64,000 nt of DNA from Chionoecetes opilio (GCA_016584305.1 JACEEZ010015315.1:1-64000), one strand, 5' to 3'; positions 9,819-20,987 are shown, counted from the stretch's first letter. Notes: a model not told the origin generated them from the letters alone. Made by a program: numbers and translations.

Positions 9819-10889
9819 CTATCTAATACTTGCACGTTATTCAAATGTTCATGTTGATACTCGCGTTTTTCTTTATCATTTCTGCTCCAGTATGTAGTGG
9901 AGATACGTATTTACTTCCAGAACCAAACTTATGTTACTTATTGACACGGGAAAAGCACAAGAAAACCAGTCAGGAGAAAGAGCAAATACTTCTATGCGGT
10001 GAGCTGAGAACTTGAGAAGTGGGTTGGGTTTTGTGTTATGTGTATAAGTAATAAAGTAAGTATAGATAAGTAATGCTATGTAAGTAAGTAAGTATAGTAG
10101 TACTAATAGTAATAAGTAAGGAAGTAAGCCTAGGTGGTATCAGGGGCACGCCTCTTATCCCTACACTGCGGGAATATTAATTTTTCTGTTCAATGAATTA
10201 TGACAGATGGGATTCCTATGACAGCGTGTAAGGATCTTCTTAGGATAAAGCAACATTTTCATGATTTGAACATTCTTTTTGTCTAATTTGGTCATGGCGT
10301 CTTCAGTAATAAATTAATCACTTTTGTTCACTGTACGTGATTAAATATTCTTATCGCTACGGATCAGAGACACTTAATCTATATCTATTGTTTGAGTCTG
10401 TGTCTCACTCCTGTGGCGGGAGCGGCTGCCCTGAGCACTGCCTTTGCCTCAGGCTGTCGCTTCCCCCATCGGGGGGGCGCTCCCTTGTGTGGCAGCCACT
10501 TGTCGCCCCAAGCAACACTGACGTCGGGCTGCAACAGAAAGAACGTGTTGGAGGCGTATTGGCATCTCTCAAATCTAACGTTTGTGCCTTTGTTTCCGCG
10601 CTCTTCTTCCCTAACCTCGGTCGCTGAGTCGTCAGTCGCCTGCCTTTCCCTCAGGGCAATCACACACTCCTGGCGCGCCTTTTCAACTTCTGGGAAAACA
10701 GGAAGGGAGTTTTGCTTCACCTCCCATCCTTTTTTCCTCTCTCCCATCCCCTTCCAGCCATCTTCCCTCCGAGGGAGTAGCCTCATCATCACCTGCTTTT
10801 CCTTAACTCTCTTCACTCTCTTCGTAAATGCACTTCCATTGAATTTCGGTATTTTCGGTATGAATTTTCGGTATGCATTTCGGGTAACG

Positions 10890-13800
10890 TTCGTGGCTGT
10901 CCACCTCTTGGTGCATCGCAACACTTTCAGCTTTCCTTCTCCTGAGGCCTGCCTTTGCTCAGGGGCTGTTCGTCTCCTTCGCGCTCACCTTTTGGCAGCC
11001 ACTTGTCGGCGCCCAGGCCACACGGGCGGGACCCAGAGAGGCCAAAGGCAAGGCCACCATTACCGATCAAGGCTGCCTTGTTGGGACGCAATTTTTCTTT
11101 TCCTCTTGCTTTCCCTTTCTTCCGTCTCTCAATTCTTCGTCTTCTTCCCGTCGGCCGGTGAGAGTAACTGCTTAGCAAGACCGCTTTTCAGGCTTCTCCC
11201 ACCTCCTCCTCCTCCTGAGATACTTCGGCTTGGACGTTCAACTCTGGCGGTGCTGACACGTCCTTCTCCACTCTTACCTTCTTCCTTAACCGACAGTGTC
11301 TCGGAGGTTTCTAATGCTTGTCCTGTTCCATGACTTTGTTGAGACGACTGTATATCTTCTGTAACTGGGGTCGTCGTCCAATGACAGAACTATAGATGAT
11401 ACAGTCTCCCACATCCGATATTGCCTCTTTGACACCGACCAGTGAATGACGCCTCTCTTCGGTGCCCATCATTAAATCTTTCTATAACTGACTCACTATT
11501 TGTTCAGTATTCTTAACCTTCTTCTTACGAACGTCGCCGAGTTTTCTTTGCCTTCGAGTGTTCGGTACTCTTTTCGTCTTGGTCTCGGAGACTTCCTGTT
11601 CTGGTCCACTTTTGTCTGCATCTCAGACATTTCCTCGTCCTTTTCATATAACTTCTGGGAAAACAGGAAGCGGAGTTGCTTCCACCTCATCCATGTTTCC
11701 ATCTCTCCCTCCTCGTTGCCGGCTCATCTTCGCCACGGAGGGACATAGCCTCATCATCGACATGCTTTTCCTGTAACTCATCTTCATGCTCGTCGTAAAT
11801 CACATTCCATGTAATTCGGGTATTTCTGTAGAATTTTCGTATGCAATTTCGGTAACGTTCGGTGCTGTACCACCTCTTGGTGCCTCCGCAAAAGTCACTT
11901 TTCCTTCTCCTAGTCCTGCCTTTGCCTCAGGGCTGTCGCTCCCTCGCGCTCTCTTTTGGCATCCACTTTGTCGCGCCCAGGCCACACGGGTCGGGACCCA
12001 AGAGCGATGGCCAGCATAGCCACAATTACCGGGATCAAAGGCTGCCTTGTTGGGACGCATTTTTCTTTTCTCTTGATTTCCCCTTTTCTTTCCTTTCTCT
12101 ATTCTTCGCTTCTTCCGTCCCGGTGGAGTAACTACTTTACAAGACCGCTGTTCGGCTTCTCCACCTCCTCCTCCTCCTGGGATCTTCGGCTTGACGTTCA
12201 CCAGCTGCGGTGCCTGATCAGTCTTCCTCCACTCTACCTCTTCCTTAACCGCATGTCTCGAGTGTCTTGCTTGTCTGTTCCATGACTTTTGTTGAACGAC
12301 TGTATATCTTCTGTAACTGGTTCGTCGCCAACTGCCTAAGAAACTATAGATGATACATTCTCCACATCCGTATTGCCTCTTTGACAACCGACCAGTGAAT
12401 GACTCCTTCTCTTCGGTTGCCAGTCAGTAAATCTTCTATAACTGACATCACTATTTTTCAGTATTCCTGTAACCTTCTTCTTGTTCTTCTTCTTACGAGC
12501 GACGTCGCACGAGTTTTCTTTGCTTCGGAGTGGTTCGGTACTCTTTTTCGTCAATGGTCGCGGAAGACTTCACTGCCTGGTTCACTTTTGTCGCATCTCA
12601 GACATTTCCTCGTCCTTTTCACTTCTGGGAAAACCGAAGAGGATTTGGCTTCCACCTCATCCATGTTTCCATCTCTCCATCCGCCCCCCCCCCGCCCCCC
12701 CCCCCCCCCCCGTCTTCCTGCTCATCTTCTCCCGGAGGAATCGCCTCATCATCGAACTGCTTTTCCTGTAACTCATCTTCATTCTCTTCGTAATCACATT
12801 TTCCATGTAATTTCGGTATTTCGTATGAATTTTCGGTATGCATTTCGGTAACGTTTCGTGGCTGTCCATCTCTTGGTGTCTCGCAACACTTTCCTTCTGC
12901 TGAGCCTGCCTTTGCCTCATGGCTGTCGCTCCCTCACCGCTCACTTTTTGGCAGCACCTTGTCGCGCCCAGGCCACACGGGCGGGACCCAAGAGGAGGCC
13001 AAGGCATAGCACCATTGACCGGGTCAAGCTGCCTTGTTGGGACGCATTTTTCTTTTCTCTCTTGTTTCCCTTTTCTTTCCTTCTCTATTCTTCGCTTCTC
13101 CCGTCGCCGGTGAGGAAACTCTTTAACAAGACGCGCTGTTCATCAGGCCTTCTCCAACCTCTCCTCCTCCTGGGATCTTTCGGCTTGACGTTTCACAGCT
13201 GCGGTGCTGATCACGTCTTCCTCCACTCTTACTCTCGTTCCTTACACCGACAGTTGTCTCGGAGGTGTCTATGCTTGTCGTTCCATGACTTGTTGAAACG
13301 ACTGTATATCTCTGTAACTGGTTCGTCGTCATGGACAGAAACTATAGAGATACATTCCTCAAATCCATATGCCTTTTTGACAACACGGACCAGTGAATGA
13401 CGGCCTTCTCTTCGGTTGCCATCAGTAAATCTTCTATAACTGCATCATATTTTTCCGTATTCTTTAACCTTCTTCTTACGACGTCGCCGATTTTCCTTTG
13501 CCTTCGAGTGTTCGTTACTCTTTTCGTCAATGTCTCGGAGACTTCCTGTTTCTGGTCCACTTTTGTCTGTCATCTCAGACATTTCCTCGTCCTTTCAACT
13601 TCTGGGAAACAGGAAGAGGAGTTGCTTCCACACCTCATCCATGTTTTCGTCTCTCCCATCCTCTTCAGCCATCTTCTCCACGAGGTAATCGCCTCATCAT
13701 CGACCTGCTTTTGCCTGTAACTCATCTTCAATCGCTTCGTAATCACTTCCATGTAATTTCGGTATTTTCGGTAGTGAATTTTCGTATGTTGCATTTCGGT

Positions 13801-14330
13801 AACGTTGTGTCGGTCCCATCTTTTGGTGCATCGCAACACGTTCCTTCTGCTGAACCTGCCTTTGCCTCAGGGCTGTCGCTCCCGCGCGCTCATCGTTTTG
13901 CAGCCGACTTGTCGCCCCAAGCAACACGGGCTGCACACGCAAAGTGTTGAGCCATATTGGCATCTCTCAAACTCTAACGTTGCCTTTTTTTCCGCGCTCT
14001 TCTTCCTTAAAATCGTCGCTGGAGTCGCAGTCGCCTGTCTTTTTCTCAGGGCAATCACACCCTGTCGCTCATTTCAACTTCTGAGGAAAACAGGAGAGGA
14101 GTCGTTTCACTTCATCCATGTTTCCATCTCTCTCATCCCCTTCCAGCTTCATCTTCTCCACGGAGGGAAGTAGCCTCATCAGCGACATGCTTTTCCTGTA
14201 ACTCATCTTCACTCTCTTCGTAAATCACTTCCATGGAAATTTCGGTTATTTCGTATGAATTTTTCGGTATGCTTTTCGGTAACGTTCGTCTCGTCCCCTC
14301 CTTGGTGCATCGCAACACTTTCTTCTGTTC
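10890..14330 (-). repeat. Higher-order repeat, modules of about 950-990 bp
   Basis: The motif CTCTTGGTGC(A)TC(G)CAACAC recurs near 10,905, 11,875, 12,870, 13,823 and 14,300. The GTTGGGACGCA motif recurs at 11,075, 12,046 and 13,035. Each module repeats the same order of basic, acidic and linker coding segments. Copy 1 has only one such module. Confidence 0.75.
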
Positions 14331-14699
14331 TTCAACATACGCAGATCTGCTTTTTGAAAAAAAAATTCAACATGGCACGATGACTGGAGATACGAATCCT
14401 TTGTGGCGTGTCGAGTTATGCAGGTCGTTACCATCATCGTCCTTTGCATTAGATTCTTGCTTGGATGATTAGAGATTCCTCGCCTTGAGCTTCACTAACA
14501 GAACTGTAATGGTCGCCGTGTTCCTGCTCATGTTTCGTTCCTCGGCGATCTCTCCGACAGTTGCTCATCCACGCAGGGCAAGGCTCGCTGGGGCGTGCCC
14601 GGGACTGAGGCGAGTCTTGCAGCTCGCAGATGGGAAGAGGAACATTTTCTAACAAAAACGGTGGGCCTCTTCGATAACCGGCTTGGTACAATACACTTT

Positions 14700-15600
14700 T
14701 CTTCGGATTGCAATCAGTATATCTTCTATAACTGACAGACCTAATTTTTTTCAGTATTAATTACATTTCTTGCTTTCTTCTTACGACGCCGCGAGTCTTC
14801 TTTACCTTAGTCCTGTCAGGTTTTTGTTTCGCTGGCTGTCTCCTGTTCACTCTTCTCCTCTTGCCTCTTGCTTGTCCGTACACTTCTTCGGTTGCAATCA
14901 TATATCTTCTATAACTGAACGAACTATTTTTTCAAAAGTATTAATTACAATTTCTTGCTCTTCGTCTACGAACCGCCTGCGAGTCCTTCTTTGCCTTTCG
15001 TTTGTCGGTGTCTGTTTTCGCATGGCTGTCTCCTGTTCACATATCTTCTCCTCTTGCCTCTGCTTGTCCGTCACTTCTTCGGTTCTCTCAGGATATCTTC
15101 TATAACTACAGAACTATTTTTTCATATTATTACATTTCTTGCTCTTCTTCTTACACGCCGTCGAGTCTTCTTGCCTTCGTTTGTCCGGTTGTCTGTTTCG
15201 TGGCTGCTCCTGTTCACGTCTTCTCCTGCTTGCCTCTGCTTGTCCGTCACTTCTTCGGTTGCAATCAGTATATCTTCTATAACTGACATAACTATTTTTT
15301 CAGTATTATTACATTTCTTGCTGGTCTTCTTACGAAGAACCGGCGAGTCACATTCTTTGCTTCGTTTGTCCGGTGTTTGTTTCGCTGGCTGTCTCCTTTT
15401 CACGTCTTCTCCTCTTGCTCTGCTCTGTCCGTCACTTCTTCGGTTGACTTATCAGGATATCTTCTATACTGAACGAACTATTTTTTCAGTATTAATTTCT
15501 TGCTCTTCTTACGACGCCGGCGAGTCTTCCTTTTACCTTCGTCTGTCCGGTGTTTGTTTTCGCTGGCGGCCCCCCCCCCCCTTTTCGGTAGTTCCTGTTC
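14700..15600 (-). repeat. About 184-bp coding-type tandem repeat, 5 units
   Basis: TCTTCTATAACTGA begins units near 14,722, 14,904, 15,096, 15,272 and 15,460. Minus-strand translation of the best unit reads about INTEKIVMSVIEDILIATEE, then VTDKQRQAGEDV, then a KKTRRR-type basic stretch. Unit lengths vary by several bases and break the frame. Confidence 0.8.
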
Positions 15601-16270
15601 CGATCTTCTCCTCTTGCCTCATGTCGTTCCGTCTCTTCTTGGTTCTTTTCAACCTCCACGAAGACAGGGACAGTAGTCTCACCCTTCATAGAGGAGAGAG
15701 GCGAGCGGTCCGCTGCCTCCTCCACAGCTTCCCTCTGTGCCGGGCGTTGCGGGGCCCCGCGTGCCCGCCTCGGGTAGCAGCAGCCTCGGAGGAAGAGCAG
15801 CCCTTGGGCCTGGTCCTCCTCACTGGAGTCTTCGCCGCGGAGTCATGGCGCAAGAATCATCACCAATGTATCGGCGCTTTGGTCCTATGCTTTCTTTCTT
15901 ATTGATGAAGCATTCGCCATGCGTCTACCCTTAACTCAGACACTCGTCCGCCGCCAGCAGGCTAGGTGAAAATATTAAAATGTGCTTGGATCTAACAACA
16001 TTTCCGTTTATGGCACAGGAGATATATGCTTCACTACCAATACAGAGACATAGATATCTACGACTCTTGACCCCTTAGCGATCCTTTGCAAGGGTTCCAA
16101 GTCCAAATATTGTACTAACTCCGTGCTGCTTGTTAATACACCTAGATTCCAAAGCTGGAGCAGATGGGGAACCAATCATGGATCATGACTACAATGACTA
16201 CACACACGCACACACACAACAAAGACCACACTTCCTAAGTTCCACTATTCCTAACTCGCAACCTCATCAG

Positions 16271-16850
16271 GAGTCACCTACACCATCACCACCTTCGCCG
16301 CCGCGGACTTCCTCGTCCTTGCACAGCTCCTGCAGGCCAGTGGCGTGTGGGCAGAGTGCCGTGTGTCTGTCGTGGCCGCGGGACCAGCGTCCTATGCCAC
16401 ACCTCGGCGTCAAGGGGCCTCCTGCCCCATCGCCCTCAGCCTCGCTCCTCGCGGGGGCGGCCCGATTCTCCGCCGCGCAGGCACGAGCACGAGCACGGGC
16501 ACGAGCACGAGCACGTGGCATGGGCACGGGCCAGTGACACGCCGTGCTTCCCCCTACGACACAAAGAAAATGGCGTGCCCTCCCTCGCCGCTGCGGCCCA
16601 TGCCCCGGCGAGGCCTGGCTTCCCATGGGCGCCATGGGTGAAGGCGGGGGTCTCGGCTGGCTTGAGGCGAGCACGAGCGCGCCACTGCCGGCGAGGCCGC
16701 AGCGGCTGCTTCAGGTCCTCCTCCAGGAAGTTCCTCGCGCAGGTGCGGCCGTACCTTGAGGGGAGGGCGCCTCAGCAGGCATGGGCTGTGCCTCGGTGTC
16801 TGCGGGAAACCCCTCCAGGTCGCCAGCCTCGCCCATCGCGGGACTCCCTT
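16271..16850. other. GC-rich block, related to 3.55-4.05 kb, with a candidate + strand exon
   Basis: Resembles the copy 1 GC island but has about 130 extra bases at its left. On + the extra part (about 16,275-16,410) reads VTYTITTFAAADFLVLAQLL, then QASGVWAECRVSVVAAG, with nearly all third positions G or C and a preceding ATCAG acceptor. This looks like genuine coding sequence, but I do not recognise the protein. On - the block keeps remnants of the candidate exon of copy 1 (EAQPMP). Poly(A) of about 40 bases follows at 16,889. Confidence 0.35.
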
Positions 16851-16888
16851 AACACCCTCTTCTTTATTTCCTTTTCTCTTTTATTTAT

Positions 16889-16936
<48 letters not shown>

Positions 16937-17187
16937 GTGTTGAGTGTGAACATGGCGCCACCATCTCGAAACCTAACAGCAAAACAACTAACCTAAACAC
17001 ACCTATTATAATACCTACCACTATACCTAGTACGTGCTCTATCTCTCTGTGTGTGTGTATGTGTGTGTGTGCGAGCAATCCGTGGTGGCCTGGTGGCAGT
17101 ATAATATGGAATTCCTCAACCAACTTTCCTTTTTCACATAAAACAGAAAATTAGTAACATGGCGTGCATTTACCTTCCTCATTATCA

Positions 17188-17607
17188 TAAGAACATAGGA
17201 AAAAATTAAGGAAGCTATCAAGAGGCCGCGAAACCTACACGTGGTAGTTCCTGTTACTTAACAAGTTAACACTATCTACATCCACCTTTCATCCCCATCC
17301 ATGAAATTGTCTAACCTCCTTTTAAAGCTCCCTATTGACTCCGCACTAACCACCCCATGACTTGAGTCCATACCAACCATTGACCACATGATATGTGAAC
17401 CAGTTTCCCCACACAGCCACATTCCACTGAGCATAAAACTTAAGCAACACTACTAAGTAACAACAGAAAGGTAACACTCACTGCTCAAGGTCGAGAGCCA
17501 TGGTGGAGCTTCTACATCAATAGGGAAAGCCATCAATGCACCGCTCAGCTTCCATCGTCAGCTTCCCGAGTGACTCCTCTTGAACGAATGAAGAAATTCC
17601 TCAAGGT
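17188..17607 (-). mobile_element. CR1-like LINE 3' fragment plus extra sequence, private to copy 2
   Basis: Starts CATAAGAACATAGG and contains the CR1-type 3' end to about 17,410, followed by unassigned sequence to 17,607. It interrupts CCTCATTACGAGCC, which is continuous in copy 1 at about 4,825. ATTA/ATTAC is repeated at the two junctions. Confidence 0.75.
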
Positions 17608-17649
17608 CGAGTGATTACGAGCCATTAGTGTCAATCCCCGGGGAATATT

Positions 17650-18370
17650 TAACTGTATTTTCCGTCACTGTGTAGTACCTTCCCTGTACAACACCCTGGT
17701 ACAGTGTTTCAACAGGGCTGTAAACAAAAGCGAGAAGTAAGCACAGAACACTACCTTAAAATACACTGTCACACGCTACTTGCTCCGCGCTTTGAAAACA
17801 ACTGGCAATTTCTGACGCGCCCTTTAATTTTTTTAACGCCGTCACTGCGTAGTACCTTCCCTGTACAACACCCTGTAGCAGTGTTTCACAGGGCTGTAAA
17901 CAATAGCGATAAGGTAAGCACAGAACACTACCTTAAACACATGTCACACGCCTCTTGCTCCGCGCTTTGGAAAACAACTGTCACTTTCTTCTGACGCGCC
18001 CTTTAATTTTTTTAAACGCCCGTCACTTGAGTAGTACCTACTTCCCTGTAGCAACACCGCTGGTACAGTGGTTTCAACAGGGCTGTAAACAAGTCGAGAA
18101 GTAAGCGACAAACACTACCTTAAAACACACTGTCACAAGCTACTTGCTCCGCGGCTTTGAAACAACTTGCAATTTCTGACGCGCCCTTTAATTTTTTTAA
18201 CGACCGTCACTGCGTATTTAACCTTCCACTGTACAACAACTTGGTACAGTGTTTCAACAGGGCTGTAAACACATAGCGAAGGTACGACAGAACATTATAC
18301 TAAACACACTGTCAGCACGCTACCTACTTGCTCCGCGCTTTCAAACAACTGCAACTGGCCATCTCTGAAG
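17650..18370. repeat. About 180-bp tandem repeat, 4 units
   Basis: Same unit as at 4,865-5,235, with starts near 17,663, 17,838, 18,019 and 18,208. Copy 1 has two units. Each unit has TGCTCCGCG and CAGGGCTGTAAACA. Confidence 0.85.
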
Positions 18371-18649
18371 CGCCCTTTAACTTTTGTGGAGCGAAATTTC
18401 AAAACCTAAATCCTACATCCAGCATGAAATTAACACAAATCATTAATAACATTTGAGTAATACTTCACCCATTGATATATTATACGCTTAAATATGAAAG
18501 GTAATTTTCAGATATAGTTTTAGTGCAATATCACTTCATGCCCACAAATTTAACAAGACGCCAGTTTGAGCGTCAGAAGGGCCGACACAACGTAACTAGT
18601 TGTCATGTTGGTGGAATAAATACTTACCTATTTCTTTTTGTGGTTATAG

Positions 18650-18839
18650 GTTTGAACCCTCTCGGATACTGGGAGTTTGAGGGACTAGGAGAGAGAAACC
18701 AGGCTATAAAGGTGGTGGCGGGGGTGGTGGTGGTAGCCTGCTGAAGTCTGTACCAACCACCCAACCCGGGGACCTGCGACGAGTGGCCTGCTTGTGTGAG
18801 AGATGGTCACGCAGAAACATATACCATATAGATCTCAAG
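18650..18839 (+). pseudogene. DNAI1: DNAI1 exon, copy 2, with many indels
   Basis: Matches the exon at 5,497-5,689 from acceptor (TGGTTATAG) to donor (GTGGGT) but carries about ten single-base or two-base indels, so no frame is maintained. It occupies the expected position between the exons at 8.8 and 19.8 kb. If the indels are sequencing errors, this is the functional exon. If they are real, the gene would depend on other copies. Confidence 0.75.
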
Positions 18840-18889
18840 GTGGGTAATATCGATTGTTGATTAAAATGCCAAAAAAGGGGAATTGTGCC

Positions 18890-19157
18890 AGATATCAGCT
18901 AGAGGTCCATATGGCACTCAGGCAATTGATTGATTGATTGATTTAATGGCAAAAGGGGAAATGGGCCAGATATCAGTAGTCCATATGGCACTCTGGTAAA
19001 TTGATTGATTTAATGCCAAAAAAAAGGGAAATGTACGCACTCTGGCAAAGCATAAAAAAGGGAGGGGTTAGGTTAGAGGAGGTTAGGTTAGAGGGGTTAG
19101 AGAGAAAGAGTGAAACGGTGAGGGAAGGGGAAAGGAACGGGATGTTACAGCAAGGTA
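18890..19157 (-). mobile_element. LINE 3' UTR/tail fragments, same family as 377-1412
   Basis: Contains ATTGATTGATTGATTTAATG, then CCAGATATCAG and CATATGGCACTC, and finally GTGAAACGGTGAGGGAAGGG followed by GATGTTACAGCA, as at 470-510. The terminal part is repeated two or three times (ATTGATTGATT-type tails near 18,850, 18,926 and 19,000). It also includes TTAGGTTAGAGG repeats. Confidence 0.75.
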
Positions 19158-19539
19158 TGTAATGAATAATGATCAATGATACTATACTCTCTCGTATTAT
19201 ATCATTATCCTGGGTTCATACTCCTACCATTCTTAAGTAGATTTATCTTGAGTCATAGATATAATTCCCATGTAATGTTATAATTAGGCTATTGATACCA
19301 AACAATTCTAAGTAAATTTCCCTAAGTACTATATTATTCCCTTGTATTATCCTTGGTGATGATGGTGGTGGTGATGCTAGTGGCGGTGGTGGTGGCAGTA
19401 GAGCTAAGCAATGCAATATTCAAATAGGGTGTCTAAAACTTATTCACCAGATTCCAGTAACGAGGAAAAATATTGCTAGGTCTGTTATGCGACAAATGAC
19501 AATAAGTTCCAGCATATTTCTAGTCTCTATAGGAATAGA

Positions 19540-19760
19540 GGGTTGGAGAGAAAGAGAGAGATCGAGGAAGAGAAAGAGTGAGAGAGAAAGAGAAAGAGAC
19601 AAAAAAGAAAGAAGCAAATAGAAAAAAAGAAGAAGGAAAACTATATATAGAGTGGGAGAAAAAGCGAGAGAGAAGAGAAAGTGTGAGAGAGAAAGATAGA
19701 GAAAGATAACTGGAAAAAGAAGAAAAAAATAGCAAATAGAAATAAAAGAAAAAAAAAGAT
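19540..19760. repeat. Purine-rich intron tract before DNAI1 exon
   Basis: Almost entirely A/G (GAGAGAAAGA, AAAAAAGAAG), ending 30 bases before the 19,793 exon. The intron's own acceptor is weak in pyrimidines (TGTTTGGTGCAG). 19,160-19,540 is AT-rich with a short GGTGGTGAT tract and nothing recognisable. Confidence 0.7.
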
Positions 19761-19792
19761 ACCCGTGGTTTATAATGCGTTGTTTGGTGCAG

Positions 19793-19951
19793 ATTTCAAG
19801 TACTGGGAGGACGGCAGCGACGAGTACCACCCCCTGCAAGGCTCGCTCCTCCCCCTGTGGAAGTTCAGGCCAGACCTGTGCCGCGGCCTGGCTGTGTCTG
19901 ACCTGTGCTGCAGCCCCGTCTTCCCTGACCTCTTTGCCGCTGCCTACACAG
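19793..19951 (+). CDS. DNAI1: Dynein axonemal intermediate chain 1, first WD-domain exon
   Basis: Between acceptor GGTGCAG and donor GTTTGA, it begins and ends in phase 1. It reads DFKYWEDGSDEYHPLQGSLL, PLWKFRPDLCRGLAVSDLCC and SPVFPDLFAAAYTG. This parallels the DFKYY.DAADEYR...GTLLPLWKF, LSVTALCW and DLFAVGYG order of DNAI1, i.e. entry into the beta-propeller that binds the outer-arm dynein heavy chains in cilia and flagella. There are no frame defects. It is a clean, GC3-rich exon. Confidence 0.9.
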
Positions 19952-19959
19952 GTTTGAGT

Positions 19960-20470
19960 TTGACCCATTATTGTGCTATAGTGAATGAAGCTAATGTGTA
20001 AACTGAAATACACTGTTCCTTGAGTGCTGTACAGATAAACCCTTTATAATTCGATCTAATTGGGGGTAGGCCTAGGTCGAATTAGCCGAAAGTCCGCATT
20101 ATCCGATGGTTATCTCTAGCCCCCCACACAATAAGAACTCAGTCAAACATGCCAAAACAGCACAAATTGTATTACTTGTACTCACCAAACATGGCTAATA
20201 CTGAAGTCTAGAAATGCAGTAGTACATCTAATGAAGGATTCTGTATTTCACCAGTTTTCTGTATCATATTTAGTATGTTAGTTTTAATGTTATAGTTCGA
20301 TGTGATGAAACAAAGGTAGGTACACTTCAAAGATGTATTGACAACTTTAATTTCAACAACAATGCTGAGTAGCTATCCTTGAAAGATCATATATGTATTT
20401 TCTGAAAACAGTAAACTTGCAAACCAGCACAAGACCATGCTTCATGAGGCGTCTATACCTCCCCCATCCG
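19960..20470. other. DNAI1 intron; pogo/Tigger-like end
   Basis: Includes TACAGATAAACCCTTTATAA followed by TTCGATCTAATTGGG near 20,033-20,110, resembling one end of a pogo/Tigger-type MITE (compare TCGGACTAATTGGG at 60,389). The remainder is AT-rich with no recognised feature. Confidence 0.45.
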
Positions 20471-20482
20471 GTGACGTGTCAG

Positions 20483-20606
20483 GCTGTGACGCAAGGAGGA
20501 ATAGTGCTGCTCTGCTCTGCGTGTATACACCCTCAAGAACCCCGCCACCCCGCAGCGCGTCTACCACACACCCTGTGGCGTCACCGCCCTGCACTTCCAC
20601 CCACAG
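20483..20606 (+). CDS. DNAI1: DNAI1 exon with one-base frameshift
   Basis: The 3' part is clear: LKNPATPQRVYHTPCGVTAL followed by HFHPQ, then donor GTAATA. It parallels the YSLKNPSFPEY...SGVMCLDIH segment of DNAI1. Starting after the acceptor GTGTCAG in the phase required by the 19,951 donor, the first 15 codons (..SAALLCVYT) are one base short of the LKNP frame at 20,530-20,531. With one added base the exon has the expected length. A shorter exon start is possible. No later DNAI1 exons (remaining WD repeats) were found in the window. Confidence 0.7.
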
Positions 20607-20635
20607 GTAATACTTTTAATAATCAAGATGGAAAA

Positions 20636-20865
20636 GCGTAATTTAAAAAGGAAATAGGGAGAAACTGTTTCACAAATAGGGTGGTGAATGATTGGAATGG
20701 ACTCAGTAGACAGGTAGTTAGTGCGGAGTATTTCGAGAGCTTTAAAAGGAGGCTAGATAAATTCATGGATGGGGATGAAAGGTGGATGTAGGTAGAGTTA
20801 AGTAACAGGAACTACCTTGTGTAGGTCTCACGGCCTCTTGTAGCTTCCTTATTTTCTTATGTACT
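20636..20865 (+). mobile_element. CR1-like LINE 3' end fragment
   Basis: Begins AAAAGCGTAATTTAAAAAGG and continues GAAATAGGGAGAAACTG, TTCACAAATAGGG, ATTCATGGATGGGGATGAA, GGCCTCTTGTAGCTTCC and a TTATGT tail. These blocks are collinear with 59,150-59,390. It starts 30 bases after the DNAI1 splice donor. Confidence 0.9.
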
Positions 20866-20987
20866 TTCCCCACGACCATTCGACAGGATCGTTACCTTTG
20901 TCAAGTGGGACATTTCTCGCATAGACTTATACAAATTAACAGATTGTAGCTTTGATCATGCCCATGTGTGTGTCTGTGTACTGATAG

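Larger units (their letters stand above)
10385..15905 (-). pseudogene. Expanded, frame-broken copy of the modular Lys/Arg/Glu-rich repeat gene
   Basis: On the minus strand, pieces of the 2,102-3,217 protein appear in all three frames, e.g. RVAWAR, PNKAAF, VARHQ, EVIYEESEDELQEK and VIALRERQ. Compared with copy 1 it has several ~980-bp modules (GCTGCCTTGTTGGGACGCA at 11,069, 12,040 and 13,029) with added segments that read roughly SVIEDLLMATEEKAVIHWSV, VKEEVEW and VNVKPKIPGGGGG. It also has five ~184-bp units at 14.7-15.6 kb. Single-base indels break every frame. Either the gene is dead here or the sequence is unpolished. A start near the CACCTAG acceptor at 15,967 mirrors copy 1. Confidence 0.6.
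9200..18900. other. Second copy of a large duplicated segment, indel-rich
   Basis: Corresponds in order to 0.1-5.9 kb. Examples of matched anchors (copy 1/copy 2) are 1,500/9,833, 2,041/10,324, 3,250/15,950, 4,841/17,633 and 5,497/18,650. It is longer because of expansion of the modular repeat gene (11-15.9 kb) and extra repeat units. Differences are dominated by 1-3 base insertions and deletions inside and outside homopolymers, with few substitutions. That pattern resembles unpolished long-read sequence more than evolutionary divergence. Confidence 0.85.

Noticed and set aside
9200..18900. Interpreting every broken frame in copy 2 as pseudogenisation
   Set aside because: Indel-dominated differences fit consensus error, so decay is not established.
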